64,000 bases of DNA from Diabrotica undecimpunctata (taxonomy: Eukaryota; Arthropoda; Insecta; Coleoptera; Chrysomelidae), in contig NC_092808.1 of assembly GCF_040954645.1 (NCBI RefSeq), forward strand, positions 18,729,383 through 18,793,382, written 5' to 3'. The notes below the pieces were generated by a model that saw only the letters and a program-made list of their open reading frames with translations, was not told where the DNA came from and did no database searches. A program made the translations under genes and the position numbers. The first letter of the stretch is position 1; the number at the start of each line of letters is the position of its first letter. This document shows positions 23,534-34,500 of this stretch, one piece after another.

Positions 23534-23610
<77 letters not shown>
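23267..23610 (+). mobile_element. tRNA-derived SINE with (TA)n tail and 14-bp TSD
   Basis: The head has RNA polymerase III promoter boxes: GGATTAGCCAAGCGGGCTGG (A box, near 23273) and AGTTCGATCCCC (B box, near 23331). Between them is an anticodon-arm-like region, CTTCTCCTTCGCTTC. A non-tRNA body of about 190 bp follows and ends CGCCTAAATACCGGG, then TA repeats. ATGTATGTATAAGT occurs directly before (23253-23266) and after (23611-23624): a 14-bp target duplication, as made by LINE machinery. The head most resembles a class II (Leu/Ser-type) tRNA because of the long spacing between boxes, but I cannot name the isoacceptor. Confidence 0.85.

Positions 23611-23611
<1 letters not shown>
23536..23611. 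repeat. (TA)n tail of the SINE
   Basis: About 75 bp of TA repeats between the SINE body and its downstream target duplication. Confidence 0.9.
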
Positions 23612-23620
<9 letters not shown>

Positions 23621-24500
23621 AAGTTTACGTGAGTGTGTCCGTCCGTTTGTCTAACACAAAGGGCATTGAGTAAACCGACTCTTCTCCTCACCCTGTTACG
23701 GGTTGCAGCCGAATCAGCCCTTCAGTTTAGTTTTTCTGTGAACACCACACCGAGGTACTCTATCTTGTTACGGAGTTGGAGTCGGTCGCCCCAAAGTCTC
23801 TGCCCCAAGGTCGATGCTTTTGGCTAATCTGTGTGTAGTGTATTCGCTGAGATTAGGGTGTCTGAAGATAATCAATATCAATTAAGTTTTGTTTGAGTTT
23901 GGTGTTACTCTCCATCTCCCACACCATCTATCGACCTGGTCAAGGTGATTTTGAGCAAACCTACATAGAGCATCTGCATTTCGAGATGTTGTTACGAGGG
24001 CAGTGTCATCTTCGTATCATCTTAGGGTTGGAGAATTCGCTGTTACGTGGGTTGGGAAAGTCTCTGTTTATAGTGTAGAGTATTGGAGCCAAAGAACCTT
24101 GTGGAATTACTGCTGTAGGAGTAAATGAGGCTGAGAAATGACCTCAAACCTTTACCTTGATTTTACATTGAGTTACATATGAATGCATAAGTCTAACGAA
24201 TGGAAATCGCTAAATTCGACCGGAAATCATCGGATTGATTGTGGGCGTTAATACAAAATGTGGAGGGTACACTAGAGGAAATATGATTTTGATCTCTGTC
24301 TACTAAGTGGAAACATAATGTTAGTATCTCTGTTAGTATATCTCGGTAATTTTGTAATACTAACTATAAATTGTTGTTTTGCCGTATCTGTATGCCGTAT
24401 GTTATAATTTCTTAATTTGGTTAATTTGGTTGGTTATGTACTTAAAGTACATAGCACAGTAGAATTGATTAAATGATAAATTATTATTTGACTTTTGCAG

Positions 24501-24602
24501 CTTATTCCGAAGTTGAACACGAATATGGTGGCGGAAATCGAGCGAATTTTAGAAAATAAACCAACCCGACCTCCTATGGTTTCTACTTTAGCGCTTAGAT
24601 GA
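24501..24602 (+). CDS. Hk: Hyperkinetic-type Kv channel beta subunit, last coding exon
   Basis: An acceptor (TTGACTTTTGCAG, ending 24500) leads, in phase 0, to LIPKLNTNMVAEIERIL, then ENKPTRPPMVSTLALR and TGA (24600-24602). It matches the end of Kv-beta proteins ('LPKLSxxxxxEIExILxNKP'). The STLALR ending, in place of the vertebrate 'YSKKDYRS', is what I remember of insect Hk. Together with 5495-5661 and 10306-10515 it gives a 158-residue C-terminal part with no lesion. Intron phases agree across all three exons. The last intron is 13.98 kb and contains an intact small gene and at least six TEs. Confidence 0.9.
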   Translation, partial: LIPKLNTNMVAEIERILENKPTRPPMVSTLALR

Positions 24603-24898
24603 CAATCAATGTGCCCCCCTGGCTCCATCAGGTAAATAATGTTAAAATAATTTTATATTCACAACATAACACTAATTTTACATATATCAGTACAAAATAA
24701 TACTAAAACATTATTTTTACAACTTTTCTGCATGGTACAAAATACATGTAAGTTGTTTTTTGATAACAAAGTTTATAATGGCTCATGATGATTGAAATGA
24801 CATGGTTTTAAAACTTTGTGGAATATTTTCAATTAAACCTAAGCGGAATCTATCTAATGCAGTAAATATATACCTAGGTATTGAAAATAATATAATAC

Positions 24899-24904
24899 AA
24901 TAAA
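24899..24904 (+). terminator. Candidate Hk polyadenylation signal
   Basis: AATAAA about 300 bp after the Hk stop; the region is AT-rich, so chance occurrence is possible. Confidence 0.35.
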
Positions 24905-25920
24905 AATATGAAATATGTTAGTTTAATAGAGGGCAGAAAACTAGAAACTTAGTATAGCTGGTTTCAAATGCAGTGGAGAGAATTTCTCGGAACAGTAATA
25001 GGTAACGTAACAAAGCAGTGGCGTTCCAAAAAATATTTGGATTTACAAAAGGTCACATTGTGGAAGATATGAGCAATATTACTAATTATTAATAGAGAGT
25101 GTTTTAACGTTAACATGGTTGTTCCATACGATCCATACGTAATTAGTTATATGCGACATGCATTTTCCAAGTAGGGGAGACCGGGGACAGTTGTAATAAT
25201 TTCTGTATTATTGCACACTTCATCGTGCTTCTTAAGCACGATATTATGCAATTTTGGAAAATTGTTATATGAGTCCGCCAGATGCAAAACTTTGTATTTA
25301 CCGTATAAGTTATTTGCATACGAGTTATTTGTAAAAAACTGGTAAATTTTGCAAAAAACCTTAGATTTAATAAATGGCACTTTTTTGTGATAGATAAATG
25401 CTTTATTACTTAAAATATCATTATTTTTCTTAGAAATTTATGAAAAAAATTTGAAAATGCCGAGTTTTACAAGTGAACTATGTAAATACAGATTTATGCA
25501 ACTAACATTTGCAAATACATGGTAATAGTCACCCATTAACGATATTAGTGGTTCTTGGATTAGTATTTTTTCCAAACCTAGTGTGTTAGGAATAAGGAAG
25601 AAAGCATGTGGATGTAAACTTATAGTCAACAGTTTATTTTTATATAAAGTACAAAAGGTCTTACAAATTATGTGTATATATTTATATTAATTCCTAAACT
25701 CTAAGTTCCTCTGGATCCTCATCATCAATATGATCATTTTTTGCAGCACTCCCGTTATTATATGTCTGTACGCCAGTATCTATTATTTTATAAAATGTGA
25801 GATCCGTCTCTCCTCTTTTTCCCCTTTCGTATTATAGACTTGCTGAACTCTATGTTAGAACGATAAAATATTTCCGTCCTTACCGTGGCCATATGATCGT
25901 TCTCCTTAGAAAATATAAAT
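24905..25920. other. No intact gene; possible transposon end at 25174
   Basis: AT-rich. GGGGAGACCGGGGACAGTTG at 25174 is a strikingly GC-rich motif of the kind seen at DNA-transposon ends, and faces the DUF7869-like remnant at 25925. I did not find its inverted partner. Confidence 0.35.
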
Positions 25921-25924
25921 CTTT

Positions 25925-26413
25925 TTAATGCATTACATTTAAAGTGCCACTGGGAACGTTTTTAACAACAACGTCACTCGTCTTTGTCCAGTCTGATATA
26001 TACCAGTCTTTACCAAGTCTTAGCCCCTTTGAGTGTTTTCTAATTATGTCTTCATATTGTTTTCTGTTTATTACAACGTTCTTTTTTTTTATCTCCCTTT
26101 CTATAATACCGAAAATTATATCTGGTGACAAAAAGGAATGACCAACAACAGGAAACGTAAACTTCACTTCCTTGATGTGACCAGGTGCTTCATCAACCAA
26201 CCGGTAGACTATCTTAGACATCATCATGCTATTCTTGTTCTGTCCACCACATCCATCTGCAAATAGATGAACTTTTTCGATATGATTTGTAAAATTGAAT
26301 TTTATGAGAGTGTCATGTACAGTAGAGGCAACAGCATGTGGAACTGTGGAATGACATAAGCAGAATCTGGATGGGTATTCCGCAATATGATATAGACCAC
26401 TTAATTCGATCAA
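25925..26413 (-). pseudogene. DUF7869-like transposase fragment (C-terminal catalytic part)
   Basis: An open stretch of 162 codons with HLFADGCGGQNKNSMMMSKI (the second acidic block, equivalent to YTDNCGGQNKN at 4.2 kb), VVGHSFLSPDIIFGIIEREIKK (third block) and DIIRKHSKGL. The D1 block is missing and a stop ends the frame upstream at about 26413. It is clearly diverged from the two TIR-bearing copies, so it represents a third lineage of the same superfamily. Cut off upstream by the inverted-repeat element starting at 26501. Confidence 0.7.
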
Positions 26414-27309
26414 TGCCCCATAGAGTAAATGAGCTTACAGAAAATTAAGGGGAAGCCACTCATTATTTATTTTTTGACGAAAATTACTTTGCAAAGGATA
26501 CCGCAACTATCCTTATGGAAAACCGGCCTCGGTCAAATTAAACGAAAGTTCGGTCAATGATAGTTCTCAGTGCGTAGATTAAAAAATCAATGGGACCTAG
26601 GTCTGAAAAACTATTATTCTGAAGCTACAACCTTCTGAAGTTATTGGCTTTACGTAGTCAGTGTACGTCAAGCGTACTTGTTTACAGTCAAATAAACGAA
26701 AATATTTATTTTTGAAAGAATAGAGACACTTTTCTTGATGCATATTTGCACGGTGATAATGAATTATTGGTCAAAAATAGATGCATCATATTTTAGTCTT
26801 CAGAAAACCGCCGAAAAGTTTTCGAAAAACTAAAGAACAGCGATAGAAAATGTGCTGCTAGAGAGACATAAGATTTAACATATTTTCACAAATACTGCAC
26901 ACTTATCCAATACCAGCATAGCTGTATTTCCGCCTTATCTTCAGAAAACTACTGAAGTGCCTTCAGAAAACTGAGGAACAACCACAGCGACAAGTGCTGC
27001 TAGAGCGGCACAAGACATTTCACGCTTTCACGCATGCAGAATACATACCTGACTTTGGCAAGGCAACAGCAATTTGGTTTTCAAAAAAATGCTGAAACAT
27101 TATTACATAAGTATCACCCACCAATCCACATGGAAGGAGCTATAACTGAAGCTGCTCAACAATGATAAACAAGATTATTAATTCCTAATGTGGTACAAGC
27201 TAGAGTTGAGACTGACAATCTGATTAGAAGAAATGGTCAATGAAGAAGGCTTTATAATGACGAATTTGCCAACTTTCTTGTTTTTGATTTAGAATACCTA
27301 AAAGATCTT

Positions 27310-28601
27310 CTTCTTCTTCTTCGTCTAGCCATTCACGTCCACATCTGAACATAAGCCTCTTCAAGTCTTCCTTTCCATTGTTTTTTATTGTACGCTACTT
27401 GTAGCCAATTTTTCCCGGCAGTCCTTTTCAGATCATCTGTCCATCTCATAGGAGGTCTGCCTCTGGGTCTTTTGTGTTGGTATGGTCTCCAGGTTAAAAT
27501 TGATCTGTGCCATTTGTTTAGATCGCTCCTAGCTACATGTCCAGCGTATTCCCATTTCAACTTTAATGATTTTTGCACCACATCGGTGACTTTGGTTTTC
27601 TGTCTTATCCATGTGTTTGTTTTCTTGTCCTTAAGTGATATACCTAGCATTGCTCTTTCCATCGCGTATTGAGTGACTCTAAGTATATTCATATTCTTTT
27701 TTGTGATTGTCCATGTTTGTGCCACATAAGTTAATATCGGAATAATGCATGCATCAAAAACTTTAGATCTAAGATGTAATTGAATTTGTTGATTTCTGAG
27801 TATATAGTTCAGTTTACCGAATGCTGCCCAAGCTAACTTTCTTCTTCTTTTTATTTCTTCAGTTTGAATTTCCCTATTTAGTATTATTTTTCGTCCTAAG
27901 TATATATATTCTTCAACTTTTTCTATAACTTTATCGTTTATTATTGTCACGGTGTCTTCGGAGTGCATGACTTTTGTTTTGTTTAAATTCATTTTCAGTC
28001 CTATTTTAGAAGATTCAGTATGTAGTTCTAAAAGCATGGTTTGCATTTCTTGTAGGTCAGTAGCTATCAGGATTATGTCATCTGCAAATCGTAGATTACT
28101 GAGGTAGCGGCCATTGATGTTTATTCCCTTATATTTCCAATTTAGGTTTTTAAAAACGTCCTCCAAAGGTGAACAGTTTGGGTGATAAAGTATCTCCCTG
28201 TTTGACTCCCCTGTTTAATGGTACAGGGTTCGTGTGTTCATTTTCATTTAGGTAGTATGTAGCTGTAGCTTGGTTCATAGTTTCTTTTATTAAGTTAATA
28301 TATCTGCTGTCTATTCTACAATTTTGCATTGCGTTTATTACGGCCGTGTGTTCTATGGTATCGAAAGCTTTTTCGTAGTCTACAAATGCTAGGAAAACTG
28401 GAAACTTGTATTCGTTACATTTTTCTATTAATATTTTTGTGGTTAACAGGTGATCGGAAGTTGAATAGCCTTTTCTAAAACCTGCCTGTTCATATGGTTG
28501 GTATTCGTCTAATTTCCTTGTTAGTCGAGTAGTTATGACTTTGGTGAGTATTTTAAACAGGTGTGACAGTAGGCTGATGGGTCTGTAGTTTTCCAATTTC
28601 C
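27310..28601 (-). mobile_element. 5'-truncated RTE-type LINE with 10-bp TSD
   Basis: AAAAGATCTT flanks the insertion on both sides (27300-27309 and 28602-28611). Minus-strand reading: NYRPISLLSHLFKILTKVIT, YEQAGFRKGYSTSDHLLTTK, LAFVDYEKAFDTIEHTA, GVKQGDTLSPKLFT, a frameshift near 28160, LRFADDIILIATDLQEM (intact FADD), YLGRKIILNREIQTEE, and a C-terminal HKRPRGRPPMRWTDDLKR block with WKGRLEEAYVQ. It ends in a GAAGAAGAAGAA tract. Only one frameshift, so relatively young; it is truncated before the endonuclease. The GRPPMRW.DD C terminus is typical of RTE-like elements. Confidence 0.9.
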
Positions 28602-28611
28602 AAAAGATCTT

Positions 28612-28950
28612 ACGACCTCACATTATAAAATAATTAGAAACAATAATGAAGAATTTCAATTTGATGAGAATATGGACAAATCTGGATTCATAAGAGTTCG
28701 AATATTTTCTAGCTTCGACAAGCTACAAAACACCAAATCTTCATTTGCTAGAAGGTTGAATGGTTCATGAACAGAATGACGAAGATGAGTCTGCAAAAGA
28801 CAAAATTAGCGCATACTACTGTGCCTGTTAATCTGGTGCGAGAACAGTGAGTTCTTGTGCTCATATAACCCGTGTGTTGTGGTTTGTAGGCTTTGCAAGA
28901 CAGCAACCCACTATTATCCTGATGGGTCGTAACTTAACGCGACTTATGAT
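28612..28950 (+). pseudogene. C-terminal scrap of a DDE_4-type transposase
   Basis: Plus-strand FDENMDKSGFIRVRIFSS continues the element's interior after the LINE. Then KISAYYCAC, a TAA, SGARTVSSCAHITRVLWFVG and FARQQPT. The pattern 'YCxCxxGARTVGxCxHxxSvxWfLGyaR' is a recurrent C-terminal zinc-ligand motif of THAP/DDE_4 transposases (recalled, not searched). The TAA replaces what is normally Gln or similar. Confidence 0.55.
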
Positions 28951-29487
28951 GCATAAACGATTGAAATCTAGCATAGCATGATTTTAACTGGTCGGTGAGA
29001 TGTCTTGTCTCTTGTCGGGTGGTTGTTCCTCAGTTTTTTTAAGGCGCTTCAATGGTTTTCTGAAGATAAGGCAGATTTGCAGCTATGTAGGTATTGAATA
29101 TGTGAAAATATGATAATTCTTATGTCTCTCTAGCAGCACATTTTCTATCACTGTTCTTCAGTTTTTCGAAGACTTTTCGGCGGTTTTCTGAAAACTAAAA
29201 TACTATGTATCTATTTTTGATCACTGATTCATATTCAGCGTGCAAATATGCATCAAGAAAAGTGTCTCTATTCTTTCAAAAATAAATATTTTCGTTCATT
29301 TAATTGTAAACAAGTTCGCTTGACGTACACTGACTACGTAAAGTCAATAACTTCAGAAGGTTGTAGCTTCAGAATAATAGTTTTTCAGACCTAGGTCCCA
29401 TTGACTTTCTTAATCTACGCACTAAGAACTATCATTGACCGAACTTTTAATTTAACCGAGGCTAGTTTTCCATAAGGATAGTTCCGG

Positions 29488-30005
29488 GGTTATTTGTTTA
29501 TAATGTTACACACAAAAAAAATATTTTTGTCCTTCTAGGTGTTGCATTTTTTTGGCCATCAGTATATTTTAATTTGTAATACAAGTTTGTATTATTAAAT
29601 TATTTGTTTAAATTTTCGTTAAATTGATTTGATTACATAAGCCAATAAACATTTAAATCATCATGGACCATTAGGGTTATAATTATGCTTTTTTAACATT
29701 TCTTTAACATTTTTATCTCAGATTTTTATATATTTTGGCTAATTAATTACATAAAAACAAATTAAATATAATATAAACTTAATAACAAAAGTGCAAAATT
29801 TGATTTATGACAAGATTAATTTACCTCGAATAAGGGTACTTCTACTTACGTCGCAGTATAGATGTAATAAAGCAGATTTCTTAATATTTTTTACCAACAA
29901 CTGTAAAATTAGTGTAGGAAAAAGCGGTTTTTAAATAGAAGTGAACGTATATTTTATAGATCCACATTATTTATCTGGAGGTGTATTAATTGATATATAC
30001 TTAAA
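29488..30005. other. AT-rich DNA, no gene
   Basis: Stops in all frames, no repeats recognised. Confidence 0.5.
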
Positions 30006-30011
30006 GGAAAT

Positions 30012-31475
30012 GTGCCAAATATAGAATATGTCCTCATTATGGAACACCGAAAATCGAACAAACTCAAATGGGCAATGCAGGAACGGCACCATCAGCATAT
30101 ATCTAGTACTAGTTGTAAATTTGGTAGAATAGTTTTAATGAAAAAAAAAATTTACGGGATAATAAAAAATTATGTTAAAAGTATGGCTTATCAGCTACCT
30201 TTAATAAATTACCAAATCCATTTTCCAGAAAAGGAGACTGCTGTAAGAAAATGGTTGGATTTATGTCTGAAATTACACAAGGATACAATTTCTGTTATAA
30301 AGCGAACTGGAACGTCTATTCATCGAGCCAAAGGCTTTAATAAGAAAAGGGTGACATACTTCTTTGATATTTTGGAGGCAGCATTTGAAAATCATAAATA
30401 TTTAACTGATAGAATATTCAAAGTGGATGAAACTGGATTAAGTATTGTTCAGTCTAAAGTCTTCTTCTTTTTCTTTTTATGTAGACATAACTATATCTGT
30501 TTTTTAATGTGTCCCAGGTAAGTTGTTGTTCCATCGTTTTCGTAGTCTTCCTACTGATCGTCTTCCTATTGGGGAACCGTCTCTTGCCGTCTTTACTACT
30601 ATATTTGTTGTCATTCAGCTTATATGATCGTTCCATTCTACTCTTCTATTTCTTACCCAGTTCTTGATGTTCTGCACCTTGCATATATGTCGTATATCTG
30701 TACTTCTAGCTCTCTCCCATAGTGTCTTACCATCAATTTTTCTAATTGTTTCCATCTCTGCTGTTTTTAACATCCGTTTTATCCTCTCTGTGTCAGGTCG
30801 TGTTTCTGTCGCGTATGTTATTATTGGTCTGATGACTGTTTTGTAAATTTTTCCTTTTATTTCTTTCCCGATATTGTTCTTTCTCCATATAGTTTCATTC
30901 TGCAGCCTGCGGCTCTGTTTGCTCTATTCGCTTGATCTTTTACTTTACTTATATTTAAACTCCATCACTTGTTTTATTTACATCTTTATTGCCGAAATAT
31001 TGCCGACATTAGTGTAGATGAAACGGAATTTATTGGACCTCAAAACATTACACCGGTGCCAATCTTTTAAAAAAAGAAGGAGTAGGGCACCTGGAAAAGC
31101 AACAATTATTACCTCGTCTCCATATAAAGACGATTAATAAATTCCTCTTCAAAATAAGGCAAAACAGTAAAGCGAAAAGTGTTAACGGAATTATTAGATA
31201 ACCAACGACCATCCTGCAGTGGCCAACACCTACGTACCTAAGACTAAAAAGAAGGTAATATTTCAAGTTTTGTCTTCAGAATGCAAATCAGTAAGTTTTA
31301 AAGACGATTCTTTAGATAATGGCATGATAGATATTACAGCAGACAATCCTTAAGAAGAAGATGCTACTGGTTTTATTTGGATGGAAAATTCTTGGAAGAT
31401 AAAAAAGGAGATGTGTGAGAAGTGGGTTAAGAATGGTGTCATACAGATTGCTTCAAGACAATTAATATTTATTGT
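30012..31475 (+). pseudogene. Pogo/jerky-like transposase split by a LINE 3' end
   Basis: The first part (30012-30458) reads through YQIHFPEKETAVRKWLDLCL, RAKGFNKKRVTYFFDILEAA and IFKVDETGLSIVQSK, the 'FNvDETGLsivqsK' first-Asp block of pogo-type transposases. A minus-strand LINE end begins within the next codon. The matching C-terminal half follows after about 31000: QNITPVPIF, SRAPGKATIITSSPYKD ('RRGKAAVITSSPYK'), and a remnant of the terminal Cys/His region (NSWKIKKEMCEKW). The middle, with the second and third Asp, was lost with the insertion or deletion. Confidence 0.65.
30459..30985 (-). pseudogene. RTE-like LINE 3' end inserted in the pogo-type transposase
   Basis: Minus-strand scraps at 30900-30500 such as TDTERIKRMLKTAEMETI, VNPYGRELEVQIYDIY-like broken frames and RFPNRKTISRKTTKTMEQQ fit the C-terminal end of an RTE-like element ('ERAR..DIR..C.......W...R...WN.HI'). 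The 3' end is a T-rich (CTTCTTCTTTTTC) tract at 30460-30478 on the plus strand, as for the other copies. Only the C terminus is present. Confidence 0.45.
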
Positions 31476-31479
31476 CAAG

Positions 31480-32150
31480 GGGTAGAGAAGGGGTAAAGAA
31501 TGTCGTAAAATGTATAATGTTTTATTTTAAATATTATTTTTTTATTTATATGCATAGTACCGTGTTCCATATTAGGATCATAGCGTATTCCATATTAGGT
31601 TCAAAATTCTCCTTACTACCTATATTACTTTTTGAACATCACTATTTTTATATTTAAAATCTGATATATACAACATTAATGTGTATTTGTGAACAAAGAA
31701 CTGTTCGTTGAACATTCTTTAAAGAAACAAAAAAATACGAACCAAATGCAAAACGGTATTCCATATATGGCACATCGCTCTTACTAAAATCGAACGGTTT
31801 ATAAGAAGAAAAATAATACTAAGACCGGGTCATTTTTTCAGGTCTGTAAATAGTTAATAATCTCTGAGAGACACTAATTTCTCAATTTATATCTATCTAA
31901 TTGACCGAGCGGTTTCTTATTTACCAAATTAGGATGCTCCTCTTTGATTTCGTCACTAAGTTTTTGGCAATATACTCGCCCTTTATGGTTGTTCCCTTGT
32001 TCCTTTCCTAACGAAGATCTTTACCTATTTGTAAAAATGTTGGCATAATAATAACCCTTCTGTTAACAAAACTGTTTTTATAACGGTATATTGTATTTGA
32101 GGTTTGTACACCATGGTACTAAATACAGGGACCAGAGACCCAGTCTAACC
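31480..32150. other. No gene recognised
   Basis: AT-rich; no motifs on either strand. Confidence 0.5.
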
Positions 32151-32639
32151 CCTTAGAATGACATTCGGGTGTTACAATTCATTGGAGCGAGGTGTATTGA
32201 TTCGTGTTATCAGGAACCACTCCACCGTGCTCCAATGCTCCAGACCATCCCATTTCCCCCTATAGCACTCTGATGCGCGATAGGGGCACAACTATCAGCC
32301 AAATGCTTTTCGTGTGGAAGTCCTGTGCATAAGAACTCCAATAGGATATCCTAATCCGATCAATGCAGGCTAGCGTGAGGCGCTCTTTTCCTGCTTTCTC
32401 CAGTGATGTATCATCAAACTGAAATTGCTTGCTTGGGTCTCGAGTCTCCGCTTCGAGGTGCGCCCAGTTCGGCGACTCGGTGCCCGAGAATGTGGGCCCT
32501 TCGAGCACAAGTTTTGGGGTTTTATAAATTTTTTTGGATGGCTGTCGCCTTTTTGTTAGTATTTTTTTATTTTTTTTGTGGCCAAAGCCTTTATTTATTT
32601 TTTTTTTTTGGAGGTTGTCCTGAAAATAAACATTAGTTA

Positions 32640-33370
32640 TTAAAATTGCCAGTGCTGCGTACTGGAGCTTCTTCTCTTGGTAGAGCTACGAATTATCTAG
32701 ACTTTATGTATTGGCCAGGGTTTGCTATTTTGGTCTTTTGTGCTTCCGTTGATAGAATGATTCCGTTGATTCTCTAATTCTGCAAACCTAATTCTGGCTT
32801 TTTCTGCAGTTTATCTATCACCCTTACTTATTGTAGTTCTCTAAACAGAAAACATTCAACGACGTATCTGGGTACATTTGCCGCTTCTCTGAGGATGTTA
32901 TTGTGGGCTGCTTGTATTTTCTTTTTATTTGAATTGCTTATGTGTCTTCCTGCGAGAGATGCACATGTGATTATTGGGAGTATGATGCTGTTTATCAGTC
33001 TCATTTTTGTATTTATCGCAGTTTGCTTTTTCTACCTGTGAGTCCTCTTATTGGTTGTGTCCACGTGTTACGTGAATGTTAAGCCTTGGTCCATAATGAC
33101 TTCTAGGTATTTCGCTTCTCTTTTTCATTCGATGGGATTATTTTGCACTAACAGCTATTCCTCTGGGGTTTCTCTTTTCTTTTTGAATATGATTGCTTGT
33201 GTCTTCTCTGAATTGATTGCTATTTTCCATTGGATACACCATTCTTCAATGTTATCCAATGATGTCTGTAGATTGTTGACCGTTACTTCTAAGTTCTGTG
33301 TCATCAGTATAAAGGCTGCGTAGTGTTCCTGGTGTTCTTGGAACATGTGCATTGTGCACAACATTGTGTA
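32640..33370 (-). pseudogene. Jockey-clade LINE reverse transcriptase, C-terminal part
   Basis: Minus strand from about 33370: NLQTSLDNIEEWCIQWKIAI ('LQ..ld.i..W...WkIkiN'), SEKTQAIIFKKKRETPE, IEWKREAKYLEVIMDQGLTF, then a stop, TKMRLINSIILPIITCASLA and AAHNNILREAANVPRYV. These are the thumb and C-terminal blocks of jockey-type RT. The catalytic FADD block is reduced to AAFILMTQN upstream. At least three stops. The region just downstream (32260-32510) is open on the minus strand but I do not recognise it. Confidence 0.65.
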
Positions 33371-33799
33371 CAGTAGGGGTGGAAATTATTTCCTTCTGAA
33401 GTTTTGTCGGCAACTGCGGCAAATACTAAAAACGCAATACGGGGACATCGCCAAACCTCCCGTCGGTGCTGTAATCGATCACTGATGATGTTCCTTGCCT
33501 CGCTATCGTCGCGTGGATTGATATTGGGTGTTTCTTTAACGCGTGTCTACTGGTTGTGCCGTTTAGACGTCTTTTAGTGTCTCTTCGGGAGGTATTTTTG
33601 ACAAGGTTTGGCTTGCGGTGGTCTTCTTTGGGTGCTCTAAATCATTGCGTGGTAGTGGTTGTGGATGATCTAGTGTACTGCGGAGGAGGGTCTCGACCAG
33701 AGAATAAAGGCTTAGAGAACGGTACTTTTCAGCTTTTTTATTTTTAATTTTTATTAACTGTCTCTAAATGAAGGCATCTTTGGCTGTTTTCTTCCTATC

Positions 33800-34500
33800 G
33801 ACAGGCATAATTGTATAATGGAATTAAGAAACCACAGAAAACTTATTCCTCCCTCTCTATGTGAACTATTTAGCTAAATGTAGTAAAAAAGAGAAAACCT
33901 ATGTATTCGTCAGGGAATTCGTTTCTGGCAGAGGTTAGCAATTTTGTGGGTGGGAAAAGGAATTTCTTTTTAGGATGTCTAACGTACACATTGCCCAAAG
34001 ATGAGCATGGAATTTTTAGAATGTTTTGGGGTCGGATTAGGTCGGAGGGGAAGCGACTGGATTTGTAACTTACTTTACGCAGAATACTCCTCTCTAACGT
34101 TAACAGCTTTTGTGTGAAATCTCAATTGAGCACAGCATAAATATTTATTCTATATTCAATAAAAGGCCATATGTACGCTTTGCATTTGTGTATGAGGTTG
34201 CTATCAGATCTTGTTATAAGTGTATTATTCTGTTGAACACCTCTCCTGGATACTCGATGTGGTATCTGAATTGGAGTCTGTCTTCCTATAGCCTTAGGTT
34301 TATTCTTCCTTCTGTGTGTAGTAGCTGCTAGTGGTTGGACGTTTGACGTGTTTTTGATTGGGTTTTGCCTGGTTCGGGTGTTACTTTCCATCTCCCACAC
34401 CACCTATTTACCACCCACTTCAGTTTCAGTTCAGTTGAGTTTGAGCACACCTTGAAAATGCATCTGTATTTCGTGATGTTGTTACCATGTCGATCCACAT
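33800..34500 (-). pseudogene. Second copy of the 22.7-kb jockey-like family
   Basis: Shares with 22685-24125 the run GAAACCACAGAAAAC and the coding blocks VVWEMESNTRTRQNP and YTQ/LSNIQS-like C terminus (here AYIWPFIEYRINIYAVLN). Both copies are minus strand and start their similarity near the 'WRVTPN' block. Broken throughout. The Arg/Ser/Pro-rich minus-strand stretch at 33430-33790 may be its further 3' part. Confidence 0.5.

Larger units (their letters stand above)
22685..24125 (-). pseudogene. Jockey-clade LINE fragment
   Basis: Minus strand from 24120: AVIPQGSLAPILYTIN (the 'VPQGSVLGPxLY' block), then, over frameshifts, an 'ADDTALVTTSRNADALC'-like stretch, HLDQVDRWCGRWRVTPN ('I..W...WrIklN'), and toward the 3' end LSNIQSINERLYSLSR. 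The 3' segment (GAAACCACAGAAAACCGAT near 22730) recurs at 33.83 kb, so two copies of one family are present. The copy is split by the SINE and the TA tract at 23267-23611. Heavily broken. Confidence 0.6.
26501..29487. mobile_element. DNA transposon with inverted arms of about 0.45-0.5 kb, split by a LINE
   Basis: The left arm (26501-27010) and right arm (28995-29487) are inverted copies at perhaps 85% identity. Shared runs include AACTATCCTTATGGAAAA, CCTAGGTC, TACGTAGTCAGTGTACGTCAAGCG (part) and CATCAAGAAAAGTGTCTCTA. The ends read CCGCAACTATCC and CCGGAACTATCC. Interior coding scraps on the plus strand point to a DDE_4-type transposase with a C-terminal Cys/His motif. Without the LINE (27310-28601) it is about 1.7 kb. 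No target duplication was identified. Confidence 0.75.

Noticed and set aside
32260..32508. Minus-strand ORF of 82 residues as a host gene
   Set aside because: Open and less AT-rich than average, but flanked by LINE debris with no start context or splice signals; more likely a LINE leader.
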